Of a DNA stretch of 64,000 nt, positions 26,199-34,767 are shown one piece after another. The stretch is from Streptomyces sp. LaPpAH-108 (GTDB lineage Bacteria > Actinomycetota > Actinomycetes > Streptomycetales > Streptomycetaceae), in the NCBI RefSeq assembly GCF_000373625.1, contig NZ_KB891993.1, forward strand, positions 434,001 to 498,000, written 5' to 3'. Below the pieces are notes generated by a model. It was not told the DNA's origin. It did no database searches and saw only the letters and a program-made list of their open reading frames with translations. The stretch's first letter is position 1; the number at the start of each line of letters is the position of its first letter. Both the position numbers and the translations under genes were made by a program.

Positions 26199-26252
26199 GG
26201 CGAGGCTCCTTACGCGGTCGCGCCGACGGCGCCCCGCGCGGCCGGCCCCCCG

Positions 26253-26258
26253 ATCATA
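26253..26258 (-). promoter_or_regulatory. -10 element TATGAT for the cysteine desulfhydrase gene
   Basis: The minus strand reads TATGAT 55 bases before the GTG start. No strong -35 partner is present. The rest of the 355-base gap up to 26553 holds no convincing gene, only a small hairpin CACCCCC-GTA-GGGGGCGTG near 26322. Confidence 0.4.
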
Positions 26259-26553
26259 GGCACCTCCCGTCACGCTTCTCACCTGCATCAACGCATCTTT
26301 CAGCCACCCAAAGGAAGCCTGGGACACCCCCGTAGGGGGCGTGTGGGGGCGCATTGGCGTGAGTACTCCCGGCGCTCGTGGCGCACTTCTTCCGCACCCT
26401 GGTGCTCCGGTGCTCGCGGGGGCAGACTGCGAACGGCACGCATCGGCGCGCGACACATGGGGCGAGCACACGACACCCGCAGCGGGCATGTGGCGCGCGG
26501 CCATGGACGACACGCGGACGATCGGACGACACGCGCAGGAGGGGACGGCGAGG

Positions 26554-26877
26554 ATGGCGGAGCCCGAGTTCACGGCGAGAGGCGTGCGCATCGGCAAGGG
26601 GCTGCGCTCGCTCACCCGGGCCGGAAAGGTCCGGATCAGCGACGGCAGGGTGGAGCTGCTCAACAGCTACGACAGCGAGATCGACAGCGCGCCCGCCTCG
26701 GCGGTCCGCGCGTCCAAGCCCTGGTTCGCGCCGGACGACCGCGCGCGGGCGGAGCTGAACGGGCAGCGTTACGAGCTGACGCTGGGCGAGCAGGACCCGG
26801 CGCCGGGCGAGTCGGGTCCGCCCGCGGCCCGGCGGTTCATCGACGCGGTGCGCCGAGCGGCCCGACACGGCGACTGA
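26554..26877 (+). CDS. Small conserved hypothetical protein
   Basis: A 107-residue protein I do not recognise by function. It starts [20 protein letters not shown] and contains [23 protein letters not shown] and [12 protein letters not shown], a mixed beta pattern without signal peptide, membrane helix or cysteines. ATG 26554 is chosen because AGGAGGGGA lies nine bases upstream; an in-frame ATG at 26503 lacks one. Codon use matches the neighbours, so it is a real gene. It stands alone, upstream of a low-GC promoter region for the ATP-binding protein. Confidence 0.6.
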   Translation: MAEPEFTARGVRIGKGLRSLTRAGKVRISDGRVELLNSYDSEIDSAPASAVRASKPWFAPDDRARAELNGQRYELTLGEQDPAPGESGPPAARRFIDAVRRAARHGD

Positions 26878-26947
26878 CCTGCGTACCGCCGCGGCGAGTT
26901 GCGGGAGGGCGGGCGCTGCGTCACGCTGATCTCACGTCACTCTGGGT

Positions 26948-26960
26948 TTACCTGAGGTAA
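26948..26960. promoter_or_regulatory. Palindrome TTACCT-G-AGGTAA
   Basis: Perfect six-base arms around one base lie 125 bases upstream of the ATP-binding protein start, the only obvious symmetric element in its leader. It could be an operator or overlap a promoter. Confidence 0.4.
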
Positions 26961-27084
26961 CGCTGAGGTCCAGCCGCCGGCCGCGCAGTCGGGTCGCCTC
27001 CTGGACGCGGGCGCCCTCCTGGATTTCCGTTGTTCTCCGTGTTCTTCCGGTTCCTTCCGGACCTCACATCGGGGAGTCGCAGCC

Positions 27085-27867
27085 GTGATCAGTCACCCCA
27101 ACAGGCACTGCACGGTGGAGCTCCAAGCCCTGCCGTCGCGGATCGGACAGGTCCGCAGAATCGTCTCTGCGCAGTTGCGCTACTGGCATCTGGATCCCCT
27201 CATCGACCGCGCCGCACTCGGCGTGACCGAGCTGCTGAGCAATGTCCACCGACATGCGCGGCCCGACAAGTCGTGCACCGTCGAACTGGAGCTGCTGCCC
27301 GACGGGCTCACCGTGTCGGTACGGGACCGCGATCCGCGTCTGCCCGTGGTGGCCGACGCGGCCGACACCCGTGAACTCGCGCCCCTCGCCACCTGCGGGC
27401 GGGGCCTGGCGATGGTCGCGGCCGTCAGCGAGAGCTGGGGAGCGCGCCCGGACGGCGAGAGCGGCAAGGTCGTGTGGTTCACGCTGGCCGCCACCGTCAT
27501 GGAGCCCGCCCGGCCGACCCGCGCCCCGCTCCGCGCGGCGGAGCCGCAGGCCAGGCCGCGCGCCGCCGAACCGCGTCCGGCACCGGTCAACCCGGTCGGC
27601 CCGGTCACTCCGGTCACCCCCGTGACTCCGGTGACGCCGGGCCCGGTCCCGGCGCCCCTCCCTGTCACGCCCGTGACTCCCGCACCCGCGCCCGTGAGCC
27701 CCACGCCGGAACCCGCGTTGGCGCCCGCCGCCGCCTCTTCCGTGGCGGAGCCCGCCCTGGCGTCCGCGCCCGTCGCCGCCGCGCCCGAGCCCGCGCTCGC
27801 GTCCGCACCCGCCGTGGCCCCGGCCGCGGCGGCCACCGCTCCCGCCCGGTCGGCCGTTCCCGGCTGA
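27085..27867 (+). CDS. RsbW-like ATP-binding protein with proline-rich tail
   Basis: A 260-residue protein whose first 140 residues form a histidine-kinase-like ATPase (HATPase_c_2) as in RsbW anti-sigma factors: the N box is VTELLSNVHRHA, the G1 box VRDRDPRLP, and the G2 box GRGLAMVAAV. The second half is disordered and built from proline/alanine/valine strings with tandem VTP repeats (VTPVTPVTPVTP near 175-190) and repeated EPALA motifs. Streptomycetes have dozens of such ATP-binding proteins, acting as sigma-factor antagonists or conservon partners. No sigma factor or anti-anti-sigma gene adjoins it. The start is GTG. Confidence 0.82.
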   Translation: MISHPNRHCTVELQALPSRIGQVRRIVSAQLRYWHLDPLIDRAALGVTELLSNVHRHARPDKSCTVELELLPDGLTVSVRDRDPRLPVVADAADTRELAPLATCGRGLAMVAAVSESWGARPDGESGKVVWFTLAATVMEPARPTRAPLRAAEPQARPRAAEPRPAPVNPVGPVTPVTPVTPVTPGPVPAPLPVTPVTPAPAPVSPTPEPALAPAAASSVAEPALASAPVAAAPEPALASAPAVAPAAAATAPARSAVPG

Positions 27868-27893
27868 CCGGGCGGTGACCTTCCCGGTACGGC

Positions 27894-27930
27894 GGCGGGG
27901 CGGCGGGTGTCGATGACCCACCGCCCCGCC
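27894..27930. terminator. Bidirectional terminator hairpin
   Basis: GGCGGGGCGG at 27894-27903 pairs with CCGCCCCGCC at 27921-27930, with one mismatch and then a further GGGT/ACCC stem inside. It separates the convergent ATP-binding and SHOCT genes. Confidence 0.75.
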
Positions 27931-27993
27931 CGTACGCCCGGGACACGGCACGGCGCCGACCCGGCCTCCGCCCCTGCCTCTCGGCCAGGCCCC

Positions 27994-28278
27994 TCAGCCC
28001 TTGCCCACGGCCCCGAACCGCTCGTCCAGCACGGACAGCCTGCGCCAGTACTCGTCCTCGTCGATCTCGCCGGAGGCGAACCGGCGGCCGAGCACCGCGA
28101 CCGGTGAGTCGCCCAGGGGGCGCCCGGAGTCCAGCGACCGCCAGGGGGCACCCCGGCCACGCCAGGCCGTGCGCCGCAGCACGGTGACGACTCCCGCCAC
28201 CGCGACCGCCCAGATCAGCGGGAAGAACAGTATCCAGGGGCCGGGTCCGCCGCCGTCCCAGTTCGCCAGGGTCTCCAT
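27994..28278 (-). CDS. SHOCT-domain small membrane protein
   Basis: A 94-residue protein with one transmembrane helix (residues about 15-34, ILFFPLIWAVAVAGVVTVL) and a C-terminal SHOCT motif: VLGRRFASGEIDEDEYWRRL. SHOCT modules are short oligomerisation or targeting segments, often the tail of small bacterial membrane proteins of unknown role. ATG 28278 is preceded by a GAGGAG sequence at a rather long distance. Its start faces the TetR gene with a 174-base divergent gap. Confidence 0.78.
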   Translation of the reverse strand: METLANWDGGGPGPWILFFPLIWAVAVAGVVTVLRRTAWRGRGAPWRSLDSGRPLGDSPVAVLGRRFASGEIDEDEYWRRLSVLDERFGAVGKG

Positions 28279-28423
28279 CTCGGGCTCATCTCCTCGGTCG
28301 AGCACGCATCGGGTGATGCTCCGAGACTCCCTCCGCGAGGGGGTCCGGGTCGTCGTGCGGCGGGCGGCCGTGCGCGTACGACGCCGGGAGTACGGCCCCT
28401 GGAGCCGCGCCCGGCCTCGCCTT

Positions 28424-28445
28424 CTGTACCTATCGGTATGTACAG
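28424..28445. promoter_or_regulatory. TetR operator CTGTAC-N10-GTACAG with inner TACC-N4-GGTA
   Basis: Nested inverted repeats lie directly upstream of the TetR gene. The sequence TACAGT at 28441-28446 fits a -10 box for transcription beginning at the ATG at 28453, so repressor bound here would cover the promoter. This supports autoregulation. Confidence 0.6.
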
Positions 28446-28452
28446 TGAGAGG

Positions 28453-29028
28453 ATGAACACCTCCGAGCGCCTGATCGAGTCCACCCGCGAGCTGCTGTGG
28501 GAGCGCGGCTACGTCGGCACGAGCCCCAAGGCGATCCTGGAGCGTTCGGGCGCCGGGCAGGGCAGCATGTACCACCACTTCCGGGGCAAGCAGGATCTCG
28601 CCCTGGCCGCGATCCGCCGGAGCGCCGACGAGCTGGGCGCCACCGCCGAGCGGATCTTCGACGGTCCGGGGACGCCGTACGAGCGGATCGAGGCGTATCT
28701 GCGGCGCGAGCGCGACGTGTTGCGCGGCTGTCCGATCGGGCGGCTGACCATGGACCCCGAGGTGATGGCCAGCGACGAACTGCGCGCCCCGGTGGACGAG
28801 GTGATCGCGCGGATTCGCGGGCGGATCGCGGAACTGGTCGAAGAGGGCAAGCGGCAGGGGCAGTTCGCGGCCTCCCTGGACGGCGAGGAGATCGGCGCCG
28901 CCGTGGTCGCGACCGTGCAGGGCGGCTACGTCCTGGCGCGGGCCTCCGGTTCCCCCGACGCGTTCGACGCGGGCGTACGCGGGCTGCTGTCGCTGCTCGC
29001 GCCGCCGACTTCCGCCGCTCGTGACTGA
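28453..29028 (+). CDS. TetR-family repressor (DUF4865 module)
   Basis: A 191-residue TetR-type regulator. The DNA-binding helices span about residues 3-47, with LLWERGYVGTSPKAILERSGAGQGSMYHHF; the C-terminal ligand domain includes the RGCPIGRLTMDPEV segment. ATG 28453 is chosen on the idea of a leaderless transcript with TACAGT as the -10 box; ATG 28438 in the same frame would overlap the operator. It precedes the DUF4865 gene by 31 bases, a pairing seen elsewhere, and so probably controls it and itself through the palindrome at 28424. Confidence 0.85.
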   Translation: MNTSERLIESTRELLWERGYVGTSPKAILERSGAGQGSMYHHFRGKQDLALAAIRRSADELGATAERIFDGPGTPYERIEAYLRRERDVLRGCPIGRLTMDPEVMASDELRAPVDEVIARIRGRIAELVEEGKRQGQFAASLDGEEIGAAVVATVQGGYVLARASGSPDAFDAGVRGLLSLLAPPTSAARD

Positions 29029-29059
29029 CTTGCCGCCGACGCACCGAGAGGACCCGCTC

Positions 29060-29644
29060 ATGCACGCCCTCCAGTACGAGGTCACCCTGCCCGCCGACTA
29101 CGACATGGCGGTGATCCGCGATCGCGTCGACCGGCTGGGACATCTGCTGGACGACTGGGACGGCCTCGGCGTCAAGGCGTATCTGGTGCGTGAGCGCGGC
29201 CGGTACGGCTCGCCGGTCAACCAGTACGCGCCCTTCTACCTCTGGAACACGTTCGACGGCATGAACCGCTTCCTGTGGGGCGGCGGCTTCCAGGGGCTCT
29301 CGAACGACTTCGGCCGCCCGCCGGTGCAGCAGTGGACCGGCCTCGCCTTCGAGCGCGGCTCCGTCTCCCCCGCGTCCGCCGCGTTCGCGGTGCGGCTGCG
29401 GCAACCGGTGCCGGAGGGCGTGGAGTTGGGGCCGTTCATGGAGGAGGCCGCGGCCGAGGCGATGCGGCTCGCGGGCGAGGACGGTGCCGTACTGGCGGCG
29501 GCTGCCGTGGACGCGCGCCGCTGGGAGCTGGTGCGTTTCTCGCTGTGGGACCACGCATCCCCCAAGGCGGAGGGGGACTTGTTCCAGGTACGGCATCTGT
29601 CCGCGCCCGGGCTGGACAGTCTTCCGCGCGGCAGGCAGTGGTAG
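29060..29644 (+). CDS. DUF4865 family protein
   Basis: A 194-residue cytosolic protein of the DUF4865 family. It begins ALQYEVTLPADYDMAVIR and contains YAPFYLWNTFDGMNRFLWGG, suggesting a dimeric alpha/beta-barrel (monooxygenase-like ferredoxin) fold; the function is unproven. A GAGAGGA ribosome site precedes the ATG. It forms an operon with the TetR gene upstream, and the arrangement suggests a response to some small hydrophobic or quinone-like molecule, which is inference. Confidence 0.78.
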   Translation: MHALQYEVTLPADYDMAVIRDRVDRLGHLLDDWDGLGVKAYLVRERGRYGSPVNQYAPFYLWNTFDGMNRFLWGGGFQGLSNDFGRPPVQQWTGLAFERGSVSPASAAFAVRLRQPVPEGVELGPFMEEAAAEAMRLAGEDGAVLAAAAVDARRWELVRFSLWDHASPKAEGDLFQVRHLSAPGLDSLPRGRQW

Positions 29645-29686
29645 CCGCGCGTCTGACGGTGCGTCAAGCGTTCAAGTGACGAGGCG

Positions 29687-30928
29687 TCAGCCGAGCGCGC
29701 TCAGCGGGTCGTCCAGCACCGGCTGCCAGGCGAGTTCGGCCGCGCCGACCAGGCTGTCGTGGTCCAGGGTGCAGGGCAGGATGGGCACGCCGCCGCTCTG
29801 GCCGCCCCACAGGCTGCGCTCGGCGACCACCGCGCACAGCCGGTCGGGGTCGGCCTCCAGCAGGGTGCGGTGCAGTCCGCCGAGGATGATGCGGTCGGGG
29901 TTGAGGATGTTGACGAGCCCGGCGAGCCCCAGGCCGAGGCGGTCGATCAGGGTCTCGGCGGCGCGGCGTACGGCCGGTTCGTCATAGCGGGTGCGCAGCA
30001 GGTCGGTCGCCTGCTGGAGCAGGGAGACCTCGGGGCCCGGGTCCAGGCCCGCCTCGACCAGCAGGGCCAGCGGGTCGGCCTCCACGTCGAGACAGCCCCG
30101 GCTGCCGCAGTGGCAGGGGCGGCCCTCGGGGTTGACGGTGAGGTGGCCGACCTCCAGGGCGAGGCCCGAACTCCCGGTGTGCAGACGGCCGTCGAGGACC
30201 AGTGCGCCACCGACGCCCCGGTGTCCGGTGGCCACGCAGAGCAGATCGCGGGCGCCCCGTCCGGCGCCGTGCCGGTGCTCGGCGAGGGCGGCGAGGTTGA
30301 CGTCGTTGCCCGCGAAAGCGGGGCCGGTGATGCCCGCCGCGCGCACGCACTCCACGAAGATGCGGCGCACCGGCTCGCCCACGGGCCAGGCCAGGTGCAG
30401 CGGGTTGAGGGCGAGACCGTCGGGTTCGGCGACGGCGGAGGGCACGGCGAGTCCGGCGCCCACGCAGCGGCGGCCGGTCGCGCGCAGCAGCTCGGCGCCC
30501 GCTTCGACGACGGTGCCGAGCACCTTGGCCGGGTCGGCGTCCACGGTCTCGCAGCCGGGCGTGGTGGCCACGATCCGGCCGCCGAGCCCGACCAGCGCGG
30601 CCCGGAAGCCGTCGGCGTGGATCTGTGCCGCGAGCGCGACCGGGCCGTCCTCGGCGACCTCGAGGCGGTGCGAGGGGCGCCCCTGGGAGCCGGAGGCCGC
30701 GGCGGGCCGCGCGTCGACCCGGATGAGGCCCAGCGCCTCCAGCTCGGCGGCGACCGCCCCGGCCGTGGCGCGGGTGACGCCCAGCTCGGCGGTGAGGACG
30801 GCGCGGGTCGGCGCCCGGCCCGTGTGCACCAGCTCCAGCGCGGGGCCGAGGGCTCCGCGCCCACGGTCCAGGCGCGCTCTCGTGGTGGTCTCTTCCCCCG
30901 CCTTCCGGGGCTCCGCCATGCCGCTCAT
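29687..30928 (-). CDS. ROK-family transcriptional repressor (NagC/XylR type)
   Basis: A 413-residue ROK protein with an N-terminal winged helix-turn-helix (residues about 30-75, TRAVLTAELGVTRATAGAVAAEL) fused to a sugar-kinase-like domain. The zinc signature is visible as GHLTVNPEG followed by CHCGSRGCLDVE. The ATP-site glycine motif GVGGALVLDG and ROK NPDRIILGG are present. It should be a repressor relieved by a sugar or sugar phosphate. It lies about 2 kb from the SIS/aldolase pair, a plausible target, but the intervening AlkB and methyltransferase genes make this uncertain. Confidence 0.87.
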   Translation of the reverse strand: MSGMAEPRKAGEETTTRARLDRGRGALGPALELVHTGRAPTRAVLTAELGVTRATAGAVAAELEALGLIRVDARPAAASGSQGRPSHRLEVAEDGPVALAAQIHADGFRAALVGLGGRIVATTPGCETVDADPAKVLGTVVEAGAELLRATGRRCVGAGLAVPSAVAEPDGLALNPLHLAWPVGEPVRRIFVECVRAAGITGPAFAGNDVNLAALAEHRHGAGRGARDLLCVATGHRGVGGALVLDGRLHTGSSGLALEVGHLTVNPEGRPCHCGSRGCLDVEADPLALLVEAGLDPGPEVSLLQQATDLLRTRYDEPAVRRAAETLIDRLGLGLAGLVNILNPDRIILGGLHRTLLEADPDRLCAVVAERSLWGGQSGGVPILPCTLDHDSLVGAAELAWQPVLDDPLSALG

Positions 30929-30973
30929 GAGGGCGAGTCTCCCATGATCCGGGCCGCTCGTGGCGGGGTGTGC

Positions 30974-31639
30974 TCACCCGGTGGAGGACGCGAGTCCACT
31001 CACCCGCAGCGTGATGTTCAACCGCCCGGTGAGCCCGAGCGCGCCGGGTGCCGTGTCCGGCCGTACGCGCGGTACTCCGTGGTAGGCGAGGCGGGACGGT
31101 CCGCCGAAGACGAACAGGTCGCCGCTGCGCAGCTCCAGATCGGTCCAGGGCCGGTTGCGGGTCTCGGTGTTGCCGAAGCGGAACACGCAGGTGTCGCCGA
31201 GGCTCAGCGACACCACCGGGGCGTCCGCGTGCTCGTCGGCGTCGCGGTGCATGCCCATGCGGGCGTCCGCGTCGTAGAAGTTGATCAGCGCGATGTCGTA
31301 CGGCTCCCCGGGGAGCGCGTCCGGGCCGAGCGTGTCGGTGACCGCGCGGCGGGCCAGTTCGTCCAGCCGGGCCGGGAAGGGCTTCACCGGGGAGCCGTCG
31401 CCGTCGACCGCCGTGGGGGCGTAGCCGTAGGGGTACCAGTGGTGGCCGAGGCAGACCTGCCGGGCGGTCATCGTGCCGCCGCCGGGGGTGCGGACGGTGC
31501 GCAGTCCGGCGGGTGGGCGTGCCCAGGCGCGGCAGGCGGTGAGGAGCGCGCGCTGCTCGTCCGGGTCCAGCCAGGCCGGGACGTGCACGGCGCCCGGGGC
31601 GGTCTCGGCACGCTCGCGGGGGAACAGTTCCGCGTCCAT
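30974..31639 (-). CDS. AlkB-type 2-oxoglutarate/Fe(II) dioxygenase
   Basis: A 221-residue AlkB-like dioxygenase expected to reverse alkylation damage on DNA or RNA by oxidative demethylation. Iron ligands are His131 and Asp133 in MHRDADEH and His187 in YHGVP; Arg206 and Arg212 in RLNITLR bind 2-oxoglutarate and substrate. The NFYDADARMG loop is canonical. The start ATG has a weak GGATGGG ribosome site. It is divergent from the RlmG-like methyltransferase gene with a 65-base shared gap, so the two may be co-regulated. Confidence 0.9.
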   Translation of the reverse strand: MDAELFPRERAETAPGAVHVPAWLDPDEQRALLTACRAWARPPAGLRTVRTPGGGTMTARQVCLGHHWYPYGYAPTAVDGDGSPVKPFPARLDELARRAVTDTLGPDALPGEPYDIALINFYDADARMGMHRDADEHADAPVVSLSLGDTCVFRFGNTETRNRPWTDLELRSGDLFVFGGPSRLAYHGVPRVRPDTAPGALGLTGRLNITLRVSGLASSTG

Positions 31640-31704
31640 GCGCCCATCCTGCCCGACGGCTGGGCGACCGGTCCTGAGCTGCGGCTCGGCTAGCCTGGTG
31701 GGCG

Positions 31705-32850
31705 ATGAACGACCGTATGACGACTCCGTGGGGCGAGCTGGACCTGTCCCGCTTCCCCGACGATCCCCGCGACCGGCTGCGTGCCTGGGACGCCTCCGAC
31801 GCCTATCTGCTGCGGCATCTGGCCGAGGAGGGGGTAGACCTGTCGGGCGAGGTCGTCGTGCTCGGCGACCGCTGGGGCGCGCTGGCGACCGCGCTCGCCT
31901 CGCACCGGCCCGCGCAGATCACCGACTCCTTCCTGGGCCAGGAGGCGACCCGCGCGAACCTGGCGCGGGCCGGTGTCGAGCCCGGCGCGGTGCGGCTGCT
32001 GACCACGCAGGACCCGGTGCCGGAGCGAGTGGACGTGCTGCTCGTGCGCGTGCCGAAGAGCCTGGCGCTCCTGGAGGACCAGCTCCACCGGCTCGCCCCG
32101 GCCGTGCACGCGGGGACGGTGGTCGTCGGCACCGGCATGGTGAAGGAGATCCACACCTCCACGCTTCAGCTCTTCGAGCGCATTCTCGGGCCGACCCGCA
32201 CGTCACTGGCCCGGCAGAAGGCCCGGCTGATCTTCTGCACCCCGGACCCGTCGCTCGCGCGGCCCGCGAACCCGTGGCCGTACGCGTACGCGCTGGAGGA
32301 CGGCATCGGCGCGGCCTCGGGGCGCCCGGTCGTCAACCACGCGGGGGTGTTCTGCGCCGACCGGCTGGACATCGGCACCCGGTTCTTCCTCGGGCAGCTG
32401 CCGCCTCCGCGCGGGCGCCGGGTGGTGGACCTGGGCTGCGGCAACGGCGTGGTGGGTACGGCGATGGCGCTGGCCGACCCGGACGCCGAGGTGCTGTTCG
32501 TGGACGAGTCGTTCCAGGCGGTGGCCTCGGCGGAGGCGACGTACAAGGCCAACGGGGTGCCGGGGCATGCCGAGTTCCGGGTCGGGGACGGTCTGGCCGG
32601 GGTGGCGCCGGGCAGTGTGGACCTGGTGCTGAACAACCCGCCGTTCCACTCCCACCAGGCGACGACGGACGCGACGGCGTGGCGGATGTTCACCGGGGCC
32701 GAGCGGGCGCTGCGGCCGGGCGGTGAGCTGTGGGTGGTCGGCAACCGGCATCTGGGCTATCACGTGAAGCTGAAGCGGCTGTTCGGGAACTGCGAACTGG
32801 TCGCGAGCGACCCGAAGTTCGTGGTGCTCAAGGCCGTCAAGAAGAGCTAG
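31705..32850 (+). CDS. RlmG/RsmC-type class I methyltransferase
   Basis: A 381-residue protein with the two-domain layout of RlmG and RsmC: a degenerate N-terminal methyltransferase-like domain (LGDRWGALATALA) and an active C-terminal one with the SAM site VVDLGCGNGVVG and catalytic NNPPFHSHQ. It should methylate N2 of a guanine in 23S or 16S rRNA, with RlmG (G1835) the closest match in layout. TAGCCT at 31691-31696 may be a -10 box for a nearly leaderless message. Its last 14 bases overlap the convergent aldolase gene. Confidence 0.85.
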   Translation: MNDRMTTPWGELDLSRFPDDPRDRLRAWDASDAYLLRHLAEEGVDLSGEVVVLGDRWGALATALASHRPAQITDSFLGQEATRANLARAGVEPGAVRLLTTQDPVPERVDVLLVRVPKSLALLEDQLHRLAPAVHAGTVVVGTGMVKEIHTSTLQLFERILGPTRTSLARQKARLIFCTPDPSLARPANPWPYAYALEDGIGAASGRPVVNHAGVFCADRLDIGTRFFLGQLPPPRGRRVVDLGCGNGVVGTAMALADPDAEVLFVDESFQAVASAEATYKANGVPGHAEFRVGDGLAGVAPGSVDLVLNNPPFHSHQATTDATAWRMFTGAERALRPGGELWVVGNRHLGYHVKLKRLFGNCELVASDPKFVVLKAVKKS

Positions 32851-33706
32851 CGGGCGCCGTGCCGAGGACGCCGATGATCCGGGCGACCTCGGCGGCCATC
32901 GCCTCCCGGCCCGCGCCGAGGTAACCCCGGGAGTCGACGGCCTCGGGGCGTTCGGTGAGGTGTCGGCGGACGGCGCCGGTCAGGGCCGTGTTGAGCGCGG
33001 TGCCGACGTTGACCTTGCCGATGCCGCCCGCGACCGCGCGGGCCAGCGCGTCGTCCGGCACGCCGGAGGAGCCGTGCAGGACGAGCGGAACGGGCAGGAC
33101 GGCCGAGAGCCGTCGCAGCAGCGCCTGGTCGAGCGTGGCGGTGCGGGTGGTCATGGCGTGCGCGCTGCCGATGGCCACCGCGAGGGCGTCCACCCCGGTG
33201 TCCTCGACGAACGCGAACGCCTGGTCGGGATCGGTGCGGGCACCCGGCGCGTGCGCGTCCAGCGGCGGTCGCCCGCCCTTGCCGCCGATCTCTCCCAACT
33301 CGGCCTCGATCCAGAGCCCTTGCGCGTGCGCCCAGGCGGCCGTGGCGCGGGTGGCGGCGAGGTTGTCGGCGTAGGACAGCCCTGAGGCGTCGTACATCAC
33401 CGAGCTGAATCCGGCCTCCGGCGCCTGGCGCAGCAGGTCGTCGCTCTGGACGTGGTCCAGGTGCAACGCGACGGGTACGGCGGCCTGTTCGGCGGCGGCG
33501 CGGGCGGCACGGGCCAGTGGCAGCAGGCCCCCGGCGCGGAACGTGACGGTGTTCTCGCTGACTTGGAGGACGACCGGCGTCCGTGCGGTCTCGGCGCCGG
33601 TGACGACGGCTTCGATGTGTTCCAGGGTGACGATGTTGAAGGCGGCGACGGCGGAGCCGGAGCGGGCCGCCCGGGTGACCAGGTCGCCGGTGGTGGCGAG
33701 GGGCAC
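32837..33706 (-). CDS. Class II tagatose/fructose-bisphosphate aldolase family (KbaY/GatY-like)
   Basis: A 289-residue zinc-dependent class II aldolase. Visible are AFNIVTLEHIEAV at the start, the zinc-ligand motif HLDHVQSDDLL with the following SVMYDASGLSY, the glutamate region EAELGEIGGKGG, and LVLHGSSGVPDDAL with KVNVGTALNTAL. Members cleave tagatose- or fructose-1,6-bisphosphate, or related ketose phosphates. The GTG start at 33706 follows a GGGAG sequence. It is 41 bases downstream of the SIS isomerase in the same direction; together they suggest amino-sugar or galactosamine-like catabolism as in aga loci. Confidence 0.85.
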   Translation of the reverse strand: MPLATTGDLVTRAARSGSAVAAFNIVTLEHIEAVVTGAETARTPVVLQVSENTVTFRAGGLLPLARAARAAAEQAAVPVALHLDHVQSDDLLRQAPEAGFSSVMYDASGLSYADNLAATRATAAWAHAQGLWIEAELGEIGGKGGRPPLDAHAPGARTDPDQAFAFVEDTGVDALAVAIGSAHAMTTRTATLDQALLRRLSAVLPVPLVLHGSSGVPDDALARAVAGGIGKVNVGTALNTALTGAVRRHLTERPEAVDSRGYLGAGREAMAAEVARIIGVLGTAPASSS

Positions 33707-33747
33707 GGTGTCTCCCTTCCGGGTGGTGTTTCCCTTCCGGTGCCGGG

Positions 33748-34623
33748 TCAGGGGGCGAGGATCACCGAGCGGGTGAGGTGGCGCGGCCGGTCGGGGTCGA
33801 GGTCCCGGAGTGCGGCGACGGCGAGGGCGAGCCGCTGGGCGCGGACGAGTTCGGCGAGCGGGTCGAGAGTGCCGTCGATCCAGCGGGCGCCGGTGGCCCG
33901 GACCTGCTCGGCAAGACCTTCGGGGGCCGGGCCGAACATCCACGTGGCGGTGCCCGAGGTGCTGACGCTGATGGGCCCGTGCCGGTACTCCATCGCCGGG
34001 TACGCCTCGGTCCAGGACAGCGACGCCTCGCGCATCTTGAGCGCGGCCTCCTGGGCGAGTCCGGTGGTCCAGCCACGGCCGAGGAAGGTGAACTCCTCGC
34101 AGCGCGCCAGCCCTTCGGGCAGCGGGGTGGCCAGCGCGGTGCGCGCGTCGGTGACGGCGGCGGGGGTGTGCAGTCCGAGGTGGGCGCGCAGCAGGGTGAG
34201 GGCGGTGGTGGCGAACCGGGTCTGTACGACGGAGCGTTCGTCGGCGTAGTCGAGCACGATCAGGTCGTCGGCGGTCTCCTTGACCGGGGTGGCCGGGTCG
34301 GCGGTGATCGCGGTGGTCGGCGTGTTCAACTCGCGCAGGAGGTCCAGCACTTCCGTGGTGGTGCCGGAGCGGGTGAGGGCGACGACACGGTCGTAGGAGC
34401 GTCCGCGCGGGAACTCCGAGGCGGGGAAGGCGTCCGTCTCCCCGTGGCCCGCCGCCTCGCGCAGGGCCGCCGCGGACCGGGCCATGAAGTAGGAGGTGCC
34501 GCAGCCGGTGATCGCGACGCGCTCCCCCGGCGCGGGCAACACGTCGGTGTACCGCGTCACTTCGGCGGCGGCGCGGGTCCAGCACTCGGGCTGGCTGTTC
34601 AGCTCGTGCTCGGCATGGCTCAT
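33748..34623 (-). CDS. SIS-domain sugar-phosphate isomerase/deaminase (AgaS/GlmS-like)
   Basis: A 291-residue protein with two SIS modules like the isomerase half of GlmS. Sugar-phosphate-binding motifs include ITGCGTSYFMARSAA near residue 38 and LTRSGTTTEVLDLL near 83, and the C-terminal AALKMREASLSWTEAYPAMEYRHGP is the typical GlmS/AgaS active-site stretch. The likely reaction is isomerisation/deamination of an amino-sugar phosphate whose product feeds the adjacent aldolase. No PTS or ABC importer lies next to it, so uptake must be encoded elsewhere. Confidence 0.85.
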   Translation of the reverse strand: MSHAEHELNSQPECWTRAAAEVTRYTDVLPAPGERVAITGCGTSYFMARSAAALREAAGHGETDAFPASEFPRGRSYDRVVALTRSGTTTEVLDLLRELNTPTTAITADPATPVKETADDLIVLDYADERSVVQTRFATTALTLLRAHLGLHTPAAVTDARTALATPLPEGLARCEEFTFLGRGWTTGLAQEAALKMREASLSWTEAYPAMEYRHGPISVSTSGTATWMFGPAPEGLAEQVRATGARWIDGTLDPLAELVRAQRLALAVAALRDLDPDRPRHLTRSVILAP

Positions 34624-34719
34624 GCCACGTCCTCCCCGTTGCTGATCGCTCCCGACGGTACAGCGGCCGTTCGCGCGCCTTCAAGGAGCGTGCGGGGCAC
34701 GGCCGTTCGGGCGGACCGG

Positions 34720-34767
34720 ACGACGCGCTCAGCCGGTGGCGGCCGGGCCGTACGACGCGCTCAGCCG
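34720..34767. repeat. 16-base direct repeat at a gene end
   Basis: ACGACGCGCTCAGCCG occurs at 34720-34735 and again at 34752-34767, a 32-base period. The second copy carries the stop codon of the response regulator; the first lies just outside it. Confidence 0.75.

Noticed and set aside
26254..26868. Minus-strand frame opposite the small hypothetical gene
   Set aside because: Cysteine/arginine/histidine-rich shadow sequence with no ribosome site; the plus-strand frame at 26554 has better codon bias and a strong ribosome site.
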